A program made the position numbers and the translations under genes. Shown here one piece after another: positions 46,001 to 55,899 of a stretch of 64,000 bases of DNA. The DNA is taken from NCBI GenBank assembly GCA_036873135.1, contig JAPTYO010000008.1, positions 44,186,441-44,250,440 of the forward strand, given 5' to 3'. Source of the DNA: Clarkia xantiana subsp. parviflora. Lineage: Eukaryota; Streptophyta; Magnoliopsida; Myrtales; Onagraceae. A model generated the notes under the pieces. That model searched no databases and had not been told where the DNA came from. It saw only the letters and a list, made by a program, of their open reading frames with translations. Position 1 is the first letter of the stretch; each line of letters starts with the position of its first letter.

Positions 46001-48470
46001 GGAGTGCACTCGGGGAAGTTTTTGGGCTTCATGGTGAGCCAGAGGGGAATCGAGGTGAACCCCGAGAAGCTGAAGGCGATCGAGGAGATGAAGTCCCCGA
46101 CGAACCATCGGGAGGTGCATGTGTTGAATGGCCGATTGGCCGCGATGAATCGCTTCCTGTCCAAGGCAAGCGACCGATCCATGACTTTCTTTGAAGTACT
46201 AAGGGCCAACAAGAAGTTTGAGTGGACTGCCAAGTACGAAGAGGCGTTCCAGGCACTCAAGCAGCACCTCCGCACCCTCCCGCCGTTGGCGAAGCCCATT
46301 CCAGGCGAGCCACTCTATCTGTATTTGGCTGTTTCTGAATTTGCTGTTAGCTCTGTCTTAGTGAAGGTCGTAGAGGGTAACCAAGTCCCCATCTATTATG
46401 TAAGCAAGACATTTGCCAAGTCTGAAATGAATTATCCCGCCGTTGAGAAGTATCTTTATGCGTTGATTGTTACTGCTCGGAAGCTGGGACCTTACTTCCA
46501 TGCGCATGAGATTACTGTTTTGACGAATCAGCCCTTGAAACATTTTTTGAACCGACCTGATGCGTCGGGGAGATTAGTGAAATGGGCGGTCGAGCTTAGT
46601 GAGTTCCGCATTCACTTTGCTCTGAGAACGGCTATTAAGGGCCAGGCGTTGGCGGATTTCATAGCAGAGTCTACAGCTCCCGATCTAGAAGAAGTGGGCC
46701 CTGTAGAGGGGGCAACCATGGAGGTCCCGATGGCAGAGAAAAAGACACTTGGGAGATGTATACCGATGGCTCCTCAAGTTCAGAAGGATCGGGAGCAGGG
46801 TTCGTACTGATACCGCCAGGTGGAGGCGAGCCCCTTCGATATGCCCTGGCCTTGACGTTTAGGGCCACCAACAATGAAGCTGAATATGAGGCTCTCATCA
46901 CTGGCCTCAAGATTGCCAAGGGAACGGGAGTTGGTCACTTAAAGGTGAAGTGTGATGCTAGCCTGATTGTGAACCAAGTCCAGGGGCGATACGAAGCAAA
47001 GAGCCCGATGATGAAAAAGTACCTTCGTGAGGTGCAAACCTTGAAGGAGAGTTTCAAGAGCTTCGATATTGAGGCGATCCCGAGGGAGGATAATGTGGAA
47101 GCAGATGCCTTGAGCAAGTTCTCCTTGGGGGCACCCCTCGATGAAAGTCGGAAGGTGCACTTCTTGGAGAAGTTGATCCTGTCAACCACCGATCAATCGG
47201 AGGTATGTGCCATCGAGACCGGATTGGAGGAGCCCACTTGGATGACCCCGATAGCCGCGTACCTGACTACGGGGGCAGTCCCCGATGATGAAGTAGCAGC
47301 TGGCAAATTACGCCGAATCGCGGTCAATTATGTGATGGTGGACAATCAGCTGTATAAAAAGGGGTATTCAACTCCTTACTTGAAATGTGTGGCTGAGCCC
47401 GATACAGATCGGATCCTTAGAGAGGTGCACGAAGGATACTCGGCTTGTCATGAAGGTGCCCGATCCATCGTGAGGAAAGTGCTGAACCTAGGCTATTACT
47501 GGCCCTCGATGAACAAGGAGGCAACGATGCTAGTCCGATCCTGTGACGCTTTCCAGAGGTATGCCCCGAATATCGTGGCTCCAGCTGCCGATCTAACGTC
47601 CATCAAGAGTGCTTGGCCCTTCGCGCAATGGGGAATCTATTTGGTGGGACCCCTTCCAATTGCAAAAGGTCAGTGCCGATATCTGCTTGTGGCTATTGAT
47701 TATTTCTCGAAGTGGATAGAAGCTAAGGCATTGGCCAAGACAACGGGGAATCATATCCTCAAATTCCTCCAGACCCATATTATATCCAGATACGGGATCT
47801 CTAAGGTGTTGATCAGTGATAACGGCCCTCCGTTTAATTGGGTCCAGTGGAAGGAGTACCTGGAGGAACTGCAAATTGAGCATCGGACAGCCTCTGTCCA
47901 TCATGCTCAAACCAATGACAGGTGGAGTCAGCCAACAAGATCGTGATGGATGACCTGAAGAAGAGGGTCCATGCCTTGAAGGGCAAATGGCTGGACGAGC
48001 TGGAAAATGTGCTTTGGGCTGTTAGAACAACACCCAAACGATCGACTGGGGAGACTCCGTTTGGCCTTGTTTATGGCACGGAAGCAGTCGCTCCCGTTGA
48101 AATAGCCGTGGCATCCCATCGAATGAGGTATTACGAACCTCTGGCGAATGATGAAATGAGGCGTCTGGACTTGGACGTGGTCGAAGAGAAGAGGCGGAAT
48201 GCCGACGAGGCCCAGGCTCGGATACGCTTGGCAGCGACCAGATATTACAATCGGCGAGTCAAGTCTCGACAGTTTTTTGTCGGGGAACTGGTCTGGCGTC
48301 GGAACGAATTTACCCTTTTGGATCGGATCAACAAGATGTCACCAAAATGGGAAGGACCCTATAAGGTCGTGGGGATGCCAGCTAGAAATGCGTATAAGTT
48401 GGAAGACCTCGATGGCAATGTGTTGAAGCATTCTTTTAGTGGTGAACACTTGAAGAAATGTCATGCCTGA
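43058..48470 (+). pseudogene. Gypsy-2 gag-pol, multiply broken
   Basis: Starts MAGKQKKKQGQSGG at 43058. Gag is interrupted by TAG at 43880-43882 (FIQ stop YQGRR). A shift near 44410-44424 precedes the zinc knuckle CLFHRASGHDTNHC and an RS-dipeptide tract. Protease reads LIDVGSSSDILF, with Val for the first Gly after the catalytic Asp. About 50 codons are lost near 45310. RT has CVDFRDLNKACPKD, TAA at 45827-45829, and intact AYVDDMLVKS. A deletion and shift near 46740 precede the second RNase H (MYTDGSSSSEGSGAGF). Integrase has CDAF for CDAC in the zinc domain, WGIYLVGPLP for WGID (first catalytic Asp lost), and a frame break at TND near 47922. The end is FSGEHLKKCHA at 48470. Nothing here can be active. 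Confidence 0.93.
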
Positions 48471-48986
48471 TATTAATCGCCTTTAGTGGTGTAAGTTGTT
48501 TATCGTTTTGATTCGATATAAACAGGTTTTGAGCCATCAATGAATAAAGAGGTCGCTTCCGATCAGATTGTTCTTTGATTTATCATTCTAAGTATGGTTA
48601 AATCGCCTTAAGTGGTGTGGTTAAATCGCCTTAAGTGGTGTGGTTAAATCGCCTTAAGTAGTGTGGTTAAATCGCCTTAAGTGGTGTGGTTAAATCGCCT
48701 TAAGTGGTGTGGTTAAATCGCCTTAAGTGGTGTGGTTAAATCGCATTAAGTGGCGTGGTTAAATCGCCTTAAGTGGCGTGGTTAAATCGCCTTAAGTGGT
48801 GTGGTTAAATCGCCTTAAGTGGTGTGGTTAAATTGCCTTAAGTGGCATGGCTAAATCGCCTTAAGTGGCGTGGTTAATTCACCTTAAGTGGTGCAATGAT
48901 AATCGGAACCAAAATAAATTGATATTATAAAGGCCTGAAGGTTCATAAAAGGAGAAGAAAATTACAAGGATTCCAAAAATAAAGCG
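48471..48986 (+). repeat. Gypsy-2 tandem repeats, 23 bp x 13
   Basis: 48594-48892 consists of 13 copies of TGGTTAAATCGCCTTAAGTGGTG with few mismatches. A lone related word (AATCGCCTTTAGTGGTG) lies just after the pol stop at about 48476. The core GCCTTAAGTGGTG equals that of the gypsy-1 repeats in sense orientation. The remainder has no gene. Confidence 0.93.
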
Positions 48987-49267
48987 TTAAGCTTGGTCCT
49001 TGGCAGCATCGAGGGGAGCAGAGTCCACGAGATCCGTGGCAGAAGGCTCCACGATCGGAGGATCGTACCCTTGGAGGTCAGCCAGTGAAGGGTCAGCTGC
49101 CGAAGGGTCGATTGTCGGGGGATCAGCTGTCGGGAGGTCTGTACTTTGAGGCTCCACCGTGCCTTCAGCACCCGCAATTCCCTCGGGGGTGTTGGCCTCA
49201 TCGCTCTCCTCTGAAAGGTTGAAATACCTCTCCGCGAAGGGGGCGAGAGTCTGAGACTTGGTAGTAT
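48987..49267 (-). pseudogene. Gypsy-2 antisense gene, 3' end
   Basis: Reading on the minus strand from about 49267: SQTLAPFAERYFNLSEESDE, then an acidic, Pro/Thr-rich tail with repeated PTxDPS units, ending DAAKDQA with TAA at 48987. It matches the gypsy-1 antisense C-terminus (SETLAPVAEKYFNLPAESEE to NKDQV). It is cut near 49267 by gypsy-3a sequence. Confidence 0.82.
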
Positions 49268-49284
49268 GATTGGTGTGTGGAACA

Positions 49285-49534
49285 CCTGCCTTTTGATGGG
49301 TACTTCATATGCTTCTGTATATATTCCTTTGATCATGGACTCTTCTTTTCCTTGTGCTTTCCTTTGCTTATCTTTCCTTTGTGTTTTCCTTCACATCATA
49401 CCTGCTATCTCATCAAGAAAAAACATTATGTGTTCTTCATACAACTTTGCTTTTCAATTATTTTCTCATGGAATCCTTCTTAGTATGCTGCAATGATCTC
49501 TTCTGATACCCTTTAAATGGTATATATGGTACTG
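49285..49534 (-). other. Gypsy-3a tail next to the deletion junction, no gene
   Basis: 49340-49520 matches 62460-62640 of gypsy-3b, including CATCAAGAAAAAACATTATG. No coding signal. Confidence 0.7.
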
Positions 49535-50222
49535 TTAGACCAAAGATACGCTCTTGGTGGGCGTCGAATCTGTTCACGAGACAGGCTCTCGGAGGGCACT
49601 TAACGTTTCATAGGATAGGCTCCTGGACGGCGCAAGTTAGACCAAAGATACGCTCCTGGTGGGCGTCGAAAAACTGTTCACGAGACTGGCTCTCGGAGGG
49701 CACTTAACGTTTCACAGGATAGGCTCCCGGAGGGCGCAAGTTAGACCAAATATACGCTCCTAGTGGGCGTCGAATCTGGTAGTTTGAAATCTACCTCAAG
49801 ATACGCTCTTGGGGGCGTCGAATCTGGTAGTTTGAAATCTACCTCAAGATACGCTCTTGGGTCGTCGAAGGTCGTAGTTTTTAGTAACCACTCTCAAGAT
49901 ACGCTCTTGGGGGCGTCGAAGGTCGTAGTTTTTAGAAACCACTCTCAAGATACGCTCTTGGGGGCGTCGAAGGTCGTAGTTTTTAGAAACCACTCTCAAG
50001 ATACGCTCTTGGGGGCGTCGAAGTTCGTAGTTTTTGGAAACCACTCTCAAGATACGCTCTTGGGGGCGTCGATTTTCGTAGTATGAAAACTACTCTCAAG
50101 ATACGCTCTTGGGGGCGTTGAAGGTCGTAGTATGAAAAATACTCTCAAGATATGCTCTTGGGGGCGTTGAAGATCGTAGTATGAAAACTACTCTCAAGAT
50201 ACGCTCTTGGGGGTGTTGAGGG
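49535..50222 (-). repeat. Gypsy-3a tandem repeats
   Basis: First, two copies of a roughly 100-bp unit around AGACCAAAGATACGCTC and CACGAGACAGGCTCTCGG (49535-49760). Then about nine copies of a 48-52 bp unit around CTCAAGATACGCTCTTGGGG and GTAGTTTTTAGAAACCA. Each unit contains the inverted repeat CTCAAGA-N5-TCTTGGG. The same array occurs at 62650-63215. Confidence 0.92.
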
Positions 50223-50490
50223 TGTTGTTTGACTTAGAAGTCATATCTGTGTAAGGATAACATAATGATTATATCACCATCTTCTTTGAAAGATACTTTT
50301 GAGTAACTTCTACTTCATTATGATCATTCATGCTTTATGTACACTTGGGGTGCCTTGGCTGGATCAAGACACCCTTTGGTGGAAATCAAAGATAGTTGTA
50401 GAGCCGGAGTAACTTCTTGAGTTCCCCTTCTCAAAAGTTGTTTTTTGGAAAACTTAAAATGCTTGAACATGCAAAGTGCTGAATATTAAA
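50223..50490 (-). other. Gypsy-3a region between repeats and second gag, no gene
   Basis: Matches 63220-63450 of gypsy-3b closely. In gypsy-3b the region leads to the end of pol; here it leads to a gag-like frame. Confidence 0.75.
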
Positions 50491-51132
50491 CTAAGGATAT
50501 GGGGTGGTGAGTGTGTCTGCTGCCACGTACTCCTTTAGGCCTCCTTTGTAAATCATCTCTTCCACTTCTATCTTCAAAACCATGCAATCATTGGTTTGAT
50601 GCCCCCAGGTCCCATGGTACTCACACCAACCCTGTGCATCTTTCCCTAGGAAGGCCTTGCCTTCCTCCTTGCACTTTAGTAGCTCTTTTTTGAGGTACTC
50701 TTCAAAAATTTCTTCTATCTTTGCCGTGAGGGGTGTGAATTTGAAGTCTTCAACTCCTTCAAGTATGTTGTTCTATTTTTCTTCTTCAGGGACCTCTTCA
50801 CATTGCCCTATCTCTTTTGCGAATACCCTGTCCAGTCTTTCTTTGAGCTCCCTCATTGTGCTTGTCATGACCACCTCATAGAGCCCTCCATATGCTTCAA
50901 TTGAGGTTGGGTGCATGTTTCTAACGAAGGCCCTTACGGCCTCTCTTCTTGTGATGTCCATGCTTGCACCATAGCTGAAGAATCTCCCAAAGTAGCTTGA
51001 TATGGACTCCTTTGGCATTTGCTTGATGTCGTCTATATATCGGAAACCCTTTTCAATGGAGTCCCTTGTTCTCTTTCCTTTTGCATTCTCTGGCTTCCAA
51101 GGTATGCTTGTTACCCTTACAGCCTTACTTCT
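50491..51132 (-). pseudogene. Second gag-like segment fused after protease
   Basis: The frame is the same as that of the preceding gag-protease and passes a TAG at 51133. It reads KGFRYIDDIKQMPKESISSY, REAVRAFVRNMHPTSIEAYG and ELKERLDRVF, then TAG at 50773, FLGKDAQGWCEYHGTWGHQT, NDCMVLKIEVEEMIYKGGLK, EYVAADTL, stop at 50491. FVRN corresponds to the C-terminal gag helices and CEYHGTWGHQTNDC to the CxxH-GH-C knuckle of Tat gags (compare CRYHRANGHDTENC of gypsy-1). It is not a copy of the first gag of this element, so it came from another element or diverged strongly. Known pol domains are absent. Confidence 0.72.
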
Positions 51133-53835
51133 CTACTTCTTCTTAGCTAGTCCTTGAAAGAATTGTTTACTCAGGCGGAGTGTAACTCCCTTTTTTATCT
51201 TTCCCTGCCTTAGCCTTTTCATCACCTTTTCTTTGTCTTGGATGGCCCCAGTCATGACCATAGCCACTGCATCTGACTTGTGTGATCCACGTCTCATGGA
51301 GTTGACGTAGCACTGCCTTGCGGTGCGTTGATCACCCAAGACTTCCCCAATTCCGTTTTCAGTGATATACTTCAGCTTCTGATGCACGGTAGATGGCACA
51401 GTTTCATATGGATTTATGGTTGTTCTTCCTAAGATCCCGTTGTAGGCTCCCAGGCTTTCAACCACCATGAAGTTGACGTTCACTCTTAGCTGTGTCCATC
51501 CCTGGCCCATGGTCACTGGCAGAGTTATCATTCCTAGGGGATAACTTGTTGCCCCTGAGAAGCCAACCAGAGGGAAGTTGACTGGTTTGATGTCCGCCTT
51601 TGTTTTTCCTATCTCTTCCAGGACCTTTAGGCTTAGGAGGTCTGCGGAGCTGCCTCCATCTACCAGTATCCTTTTTACATCGAAGTTATCGATGTCCATC
51701 GTGATGACTAAAGCATCATCATGCGGGAAGACAATATGACTCTTGTCCTTTTCCGTAAACTCAATCTTCATCTCCTCTCCTTCTCGTGGTCTCTTTCTCC
51801 ACTTTGGCACTGAGCTCAGCTTGGATGCATAAACCTCCCTTGCATTGGCTGTTGGGCCACCCGATGCCACTCCTCCATGTATCATGTTTATAGTCCCCCT
51901 CTTGTTAGGTGGGGGATTATAATCTACCTTGTCTTTGCCTTTATCCTTGTATGATGGCCCTAGTTGTGTGCTATTGCCACCGTGATCAACAAACTGTTTT
52001 AGCTCTCCTCTTTGGATGATATTGTTGATACTTAGCTTCAAGCTAAAGCATTCGTTCGTATCATGCCCATATTCCTCATGATTATCACACCATCTATCCT
52101 TGTGTGTCCCTACCATTGGGGCTCTCCATCTTCCGGGGGGCGACCATAATATCTGATTTCTCATATCTCTCAGGACCACTGCTGGGGTGGTGTTCAATGG
52201 TATGAACTTGATAACATTTATTTCCCTAGCCTTCAAAGGCTCACCCATCTGATTTCTTTGGTGAAGCGGACGCCATTCTTGTTGCCTTATGGGTTGAGGT
52301 GCCTGAGGTGGCTTTCCCTTATTTTGCTTTGTATTGTCCTTCTTTGCTGCTTGAATCTTGGCTTTCTTACTCACTCTGTGCCTCTCTAGGTCTATGTGAG
52401 TTTTCACTCTTCCTGCCAATTCCTCCAAGGTACTTGCAGGTTTTTTGGCCATCTTTTCTGCCAATGTGGACCCAAAGTGGCCTAGGTTCCTGATGAAGGC
52501 TCTTATTATTTCACCCTCGATGATGTCGCCTTGTATGTCTGCTATGTTCTGGTTGAACCTAGTGTAGTAATCAGCCAAAGATTCATCATTCTCTTGCTTC
52601 ACATCATCTAGGGAGCCTATACCTTTGAGTAGCTTCCTTTCGCCTAAGTATCTCTGAAGAAACTTCGCCTTTAGCTGTGCCCATGAGTGGATGCTCTCAG
52701 TAGGTAGGCTGAAGAACCAATGTGATGCCACCCCTGACAGGGTGTTTGGAAATAAGAGTGCCTTGTAGCGGTCATCAGTTATTCTCCCGAATAGAGAGGC
52801 TTCATGCTGCTGAATGTGCTCTAAAGGGTCTCCCTTGCCGTTATATTTTTGTACTGCATGCAAGGAGTCTGGCACTTTGTTCATTTCCAACTCTCTCGTG
52901 AAGGGGTGGTTTGTGTTGTCACTCAGGCAGTGCAATCCGTTCCTCTTGGACTCACTCATCTTCCTTACTATCATGGCTTCTATCTCCTGCGGGGTAATCA
53001 TCACCGGCGTTGGAGTATAGTCTCTCTGATATCCTCCATAATTGTAAATTGGGCTAACCGGGATCCCTTGTCCGTGCTGGTACGGACTATAAGCGTATCC
53101 CTGATGTCCCTGTTGGGGTACTTGGTGGAATTCCTGCCTCCTTGGAGGTCTTGCCTGTCTATCTGCCTCCAGCGGGGTGTATGTCCTGGCATCCTGCTAT
53201 GGCTGTTGCTGCCTTGGAGGCACAAACTGCTGCCTTCCCTCTGGGGGTGGCCTTTGATCATCTCTCCTTTGTCCTTCTCGCTGCCCTGTTGGAGGGTGCG
53301 AGTAGTGTTCTTCTTCTGGGACTTGTTCTTCCTCATGAACTTCTTCTTCTTCATGCTGGTGTTGCCTTCCCTGCCTGTTCCTCAGAGTCTCTCTATAGGC
53401 TAGTAGCTCATCCAATGCGCTCATCAACCCCGGAGTCACTGTCTGTGCTCCTTGTGAGTATGCGGGCCTTGTGTTGGTTGTGTGGGCGCGATTGTTGTTC
53501 CTTTGAGCCGGCATTCCATATGGATACCCTTGAGGTTGTGCCTCATAGTAGTACCCCTGAGGAGGTGCCGTGTATTGGGATGGCTCTCCTTGTTGTCCCC
53601 CCAGTCTTTGTGGCCTCCTAGCCAATGGAGTTGAGGCTGTGGAAGACTCAGCCCCAGCTGGGCGTGAAGGTCCTCCTTCCTGATTGTTAGGCTGGGGTGC
53701 CTGTGGGGCTACCTGAGGCTCTGGGTGTACAGACTATTTCTCTGGGTTAGGCTGCCTTGCTGGAGGTATAGGCTGTCTCTCTTGCCTATTGCCCCTAAGT
53801 GGGAGATTATGTCTAGACGCTAAGCTATTCGTCAT
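51133..53835 (-). pseudogene. Gypsy-3a gag-protease
   Basis: ATG at 53833-53835 (MTNSLASRHNLPLRGNRQER). The first third is Gln/Pro/Tyr-rich low complexity (GYYYEAQPQGYPYGMPAQR), then a Glu-rich stretch. The gag domain follows (GKGDPLEHIQQHEASLFGRI, LSGVASHWFFSLPTESIHSW, YLGERKLLKGIGSLDDV), zinc knuckle CDNHEEYGHDTNEC, and protease RILVDGGSSADLLSLKVLEE with GILGRTTINPYE. In-frame TAG stops at 53734-53736 and 53197-53199 interrupt the first part; 623 codons are open downstream. After protease, at TAG 51133, RT should begin but does not. Gag would form particles, protease would cut them. Confidence 0.88.
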
Positions 53836-53864
53836 CGCTCTCGTGATTGCCAGGTTTTCTATTC

Positions 53865-53886
53865 GAAGCCCACGGACGGCGCCAAG
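53865..53886 (-). promoter_or_regulatory. Gypsy-3a primer-binding site
   Basis: CTTGGCGCCGTCCGTGGGC on the minus strand directly inside the LTR. Confidence 0.75.
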
Positions 53887-54596
53887 TGTTAGGTTCTAAG
53901 CCTTCGGTCAACGGGTTGTCGGTCTAAGGCTGATTCCTCACTGGTGAACTGACGGATTTAGAACTCTCGGGGGCTAGTCGCTCTGATGCTTATCCTTCTG
54001 TCCTCCTCCTTCTCTTCTCCACGCTACCCTGCAACATGGGCAATATCAAGCACGGAGCGTTTTTAGAGAGATAAAGCTAGAGAGAAGTCAGAGCTAAATT
54101 GCACACTTAGCCAAGATGATCAAATGAGTGGTGGAAGGGTTGTATTTATAGGCAACAGTGTCATTAAGGTGACTTAATGACATCGTTAACCTTTAAACAC
54201 AATTAATTAGTCCTTGATCGCATAATTAAAACCTTAAAGCATGGAGAGGTTGGCGGAAATAATCTAAGTGTGGGAGTCAGAAAACGGTGCCAGGGCCCTT
54301 GGGGGCGGGGAGAAAATCCGACCCCCAAGGGTAGGGGTTGGGTGTGGCCACCCAACCCCTCCCTAGGGGAGATCGGGTTGGCTGACCCGTTCTCCCCTAG
54401 GGGAGGTCGGGTGTGGCCACCTGACCTCACCTAGGTGAGTTCGTCGCGCGGCCCGGACGAGTATTTTCGCCTCGTCCGGACCGTTGGTGTTTTGGCGGGG
54501 TGTTCAGGTCGAAGTTTCGATTTACAATCATTAACGGGGTGATAAAAATAAAACGATTCGGAAGTCAACGGATTCAAATTGGGCGTATATTCATCA
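53887..54596 (-). mobile_element. Gypsy-3a 5' LTR
   Basis: TGTTAGGTTCTAAG to TATTCATCA, 710 bp, homologous to 59065-59860. It contains several copies of GGGGAGGTCGGGTGTGGCCA-type units with the palindrome CTCCCCTAGGGGAG (about 54350-54435). A minus-strand TATA-like CCTATAAATACAA is at about 54140-54153. Confidence 0.88.
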
Positions 54597-55213
54597 ACCA
54601 TGGCAAGAAAAGGCACAGTTGGTTTTTGGAAAAGTCCGGGTAAGACTGATTGAGATAAAAGAAAAACTATGCTAACAGTTTTTTCAGAATCGGAGGAGGA
54701 ATCTTACCAGACATGCTGAATTGGGAAAGAAAAGACGATCCTGATGGTCGGAGATCCTGGTTGCCGGAGCGCTGATCAGAAATCAGGAAGGAGAGCTTGA
54801 GATTTTGAAATTGCAGAGGATGAAGCGGTGAAGGAGAAATGAATTGTGCTAAGATTTGGGGGTTTTATAGGAGAGAAGATAGCCGAAGAGACGTTTCAAT
54901 CCGGACCGTTGAAGATAAAACGTTTCAACCTGAGTCGTTGAGACGCTAACGACAAAACGCCTAAAAAGTTCTTTTTCAGAAAAAGCAGACACGGGTACCC
55001 AAGTCGTCGCTTCATCGCCCATGGCATTTAATAGTTGAGTAACCGAGAAATCTTTTCGGATTTGGTGGTTATCCTCGGAATATCGGGGAATCGTGGATGA
55101 GAAGATCCGCGTCAGAAGATTTTTTGTAAAGTTAAAAGCCTCCATGCCAATATCGGGAGGTCCTGAGTTGGAAGACACGACGAACTGTAAGTCCCTCATG
55201 TCTTGGGGGCAAA
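54597..55213 (-). pseudogene. Gypsy-2 antisense gene: promoter, first exon, start of exon 2
   Basis: Minus strand. The TATA box (CCTATAAAACC, core 54863-54869) lies about 150 bases before ATGTCTG at 54714-54708, followed by GTAAGATTCC, a donor. This is the same 7-nt first exon as in gypsy-1. A TTTTTCTGAAAAAG motif and ATCTTCAACGGTC precede the TATA as in gypsy-1. A possible acceptor is CTCAATCAG near 54645. The gene is cut at 54597 by the gypsy-3a LTR. 55200-55213 is the polypurine tract GTCTTGGGGGCAAA of gypsy-2 on the plus strand. Confidence 0.72.
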
Positions 55214-55894
55214 TGATGCGTTTCGATATAGCCGTTAGGCCCATTAACGACAAGTAAACGGTGAAGTAGGCACACTGGGCTCCAAAAGAGGTCTAGAGGA
55301 CCAATATGAGGGGTCCCGACAAGGTCGGTCCCGACATATGAGCTGGAAGGCCCCGATAAAATGCCTTAGAGTAGGCCCCGATGAAATGCCTTTGAGTAGG
55401 CCCCGATGAAATGCCTTTGAGTAGGCCCCGATGTTGAATCCCTGAGGATGTTGGCCATGTCCCGATGACGAGGGGCCCCGAGCGGTGACCAAAGGAGATA
55501 ACTCTGGAGTCCCCGACATCCGTCGGGAGTTCCCACCAGAGGATTAGGCCGAGAAACACGCCCACTATCAGCGTAGTGGGGAAGTGGCCTGAAAAGACGG
55601 AACGTGGGCAAGTGGCCGAGATAAATGGAACATGGGCTAACTACCCCTAGAAGTTATCTCAACAGGTGGGGTAACTCCTCCCCTATATAAAGGAAGGAAT
55701 TACCTCAGGACTGACATTCATAGACTCATACACTGATACTTTCATACATACTTGCCTACATCGAGATACTCACTTAAGCATCGGAGAGGGATCCTGGGTC
55801 ACCGCCCGGTCTATCCCTTTTTGCAGGATTACTTGGAGCAGAGGAGTTCAGACTTCCGTCAAGAACGTGCTGGAGTTCCAACCGTGATCCAACA
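55214..55894 (+). mobile_element. Gypsy-2 3' LTR
   Basis: TGATGCGTTTCG to ATCCAACA, 681 bp; pairs with 42323-43003. TATA box TATATAAA at 55684-55691. Followed by GATAC (55895-55899) and ycf1. Confidence 0.93.
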
Positions 55895-55899
55895 GATAC
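55895..55899. repeat. Target-site duplication GATAC of gypsy-2, right
   Basis: Repeats 42318-42322. Confidence 0.95.

Larger units (their letters stand above)
49268..54596 (-). mobile_element. Gypsy-3a, LTR element without RT, RNase H or integrase
   Basis: On the minus strand: 5' LTR (54596-53887), primer-binding site, gag-protease plus a second gag-like segment (53835-50491), tail (50490-50223), tandem repeats (50222-49535), tail to about 49285. The 3' LTR, polypurine tract and antisense gene are lost at the junction with gypsy-2. Its tail and repeats match gypsy-3b (62460-63450) closely. Confidence 0.85.
42323..55894 (+). mobile_element. Gypsy-2, Ty3/gypsy Tat-type, decayed, containing gypsy-3a
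   Basis: LTRs of 681 bp at both ends, a 5-bp duplication, primer-binding site, polypurine tract, gag-pol on the plus strand, 23-bp tandem repeats, and both ends of an antisense gene. It is a relative of gypsy-1 (similar gag-pol along its length) but with different LTRs. The LTRs differ at about 29 sites plus two 4-5 bp indels by my count, so it is older than gypsy-1. The middle of its antisense gene is missing and replaced by gypsy-3a. Confidence 0.94.

Noticed and set aside
48594..48892. Centromeric or other genomic satellite
   Set aside because: The array is only 300 bp and lies at a fixed place inside gypsy-2, so it belongs to the element.
49535..50222. CRISPR array
   Set aside because: Units are contiguous and the parts between conserved words are themselves similar; there is no repeat-spacer structure, and the host is a plant.
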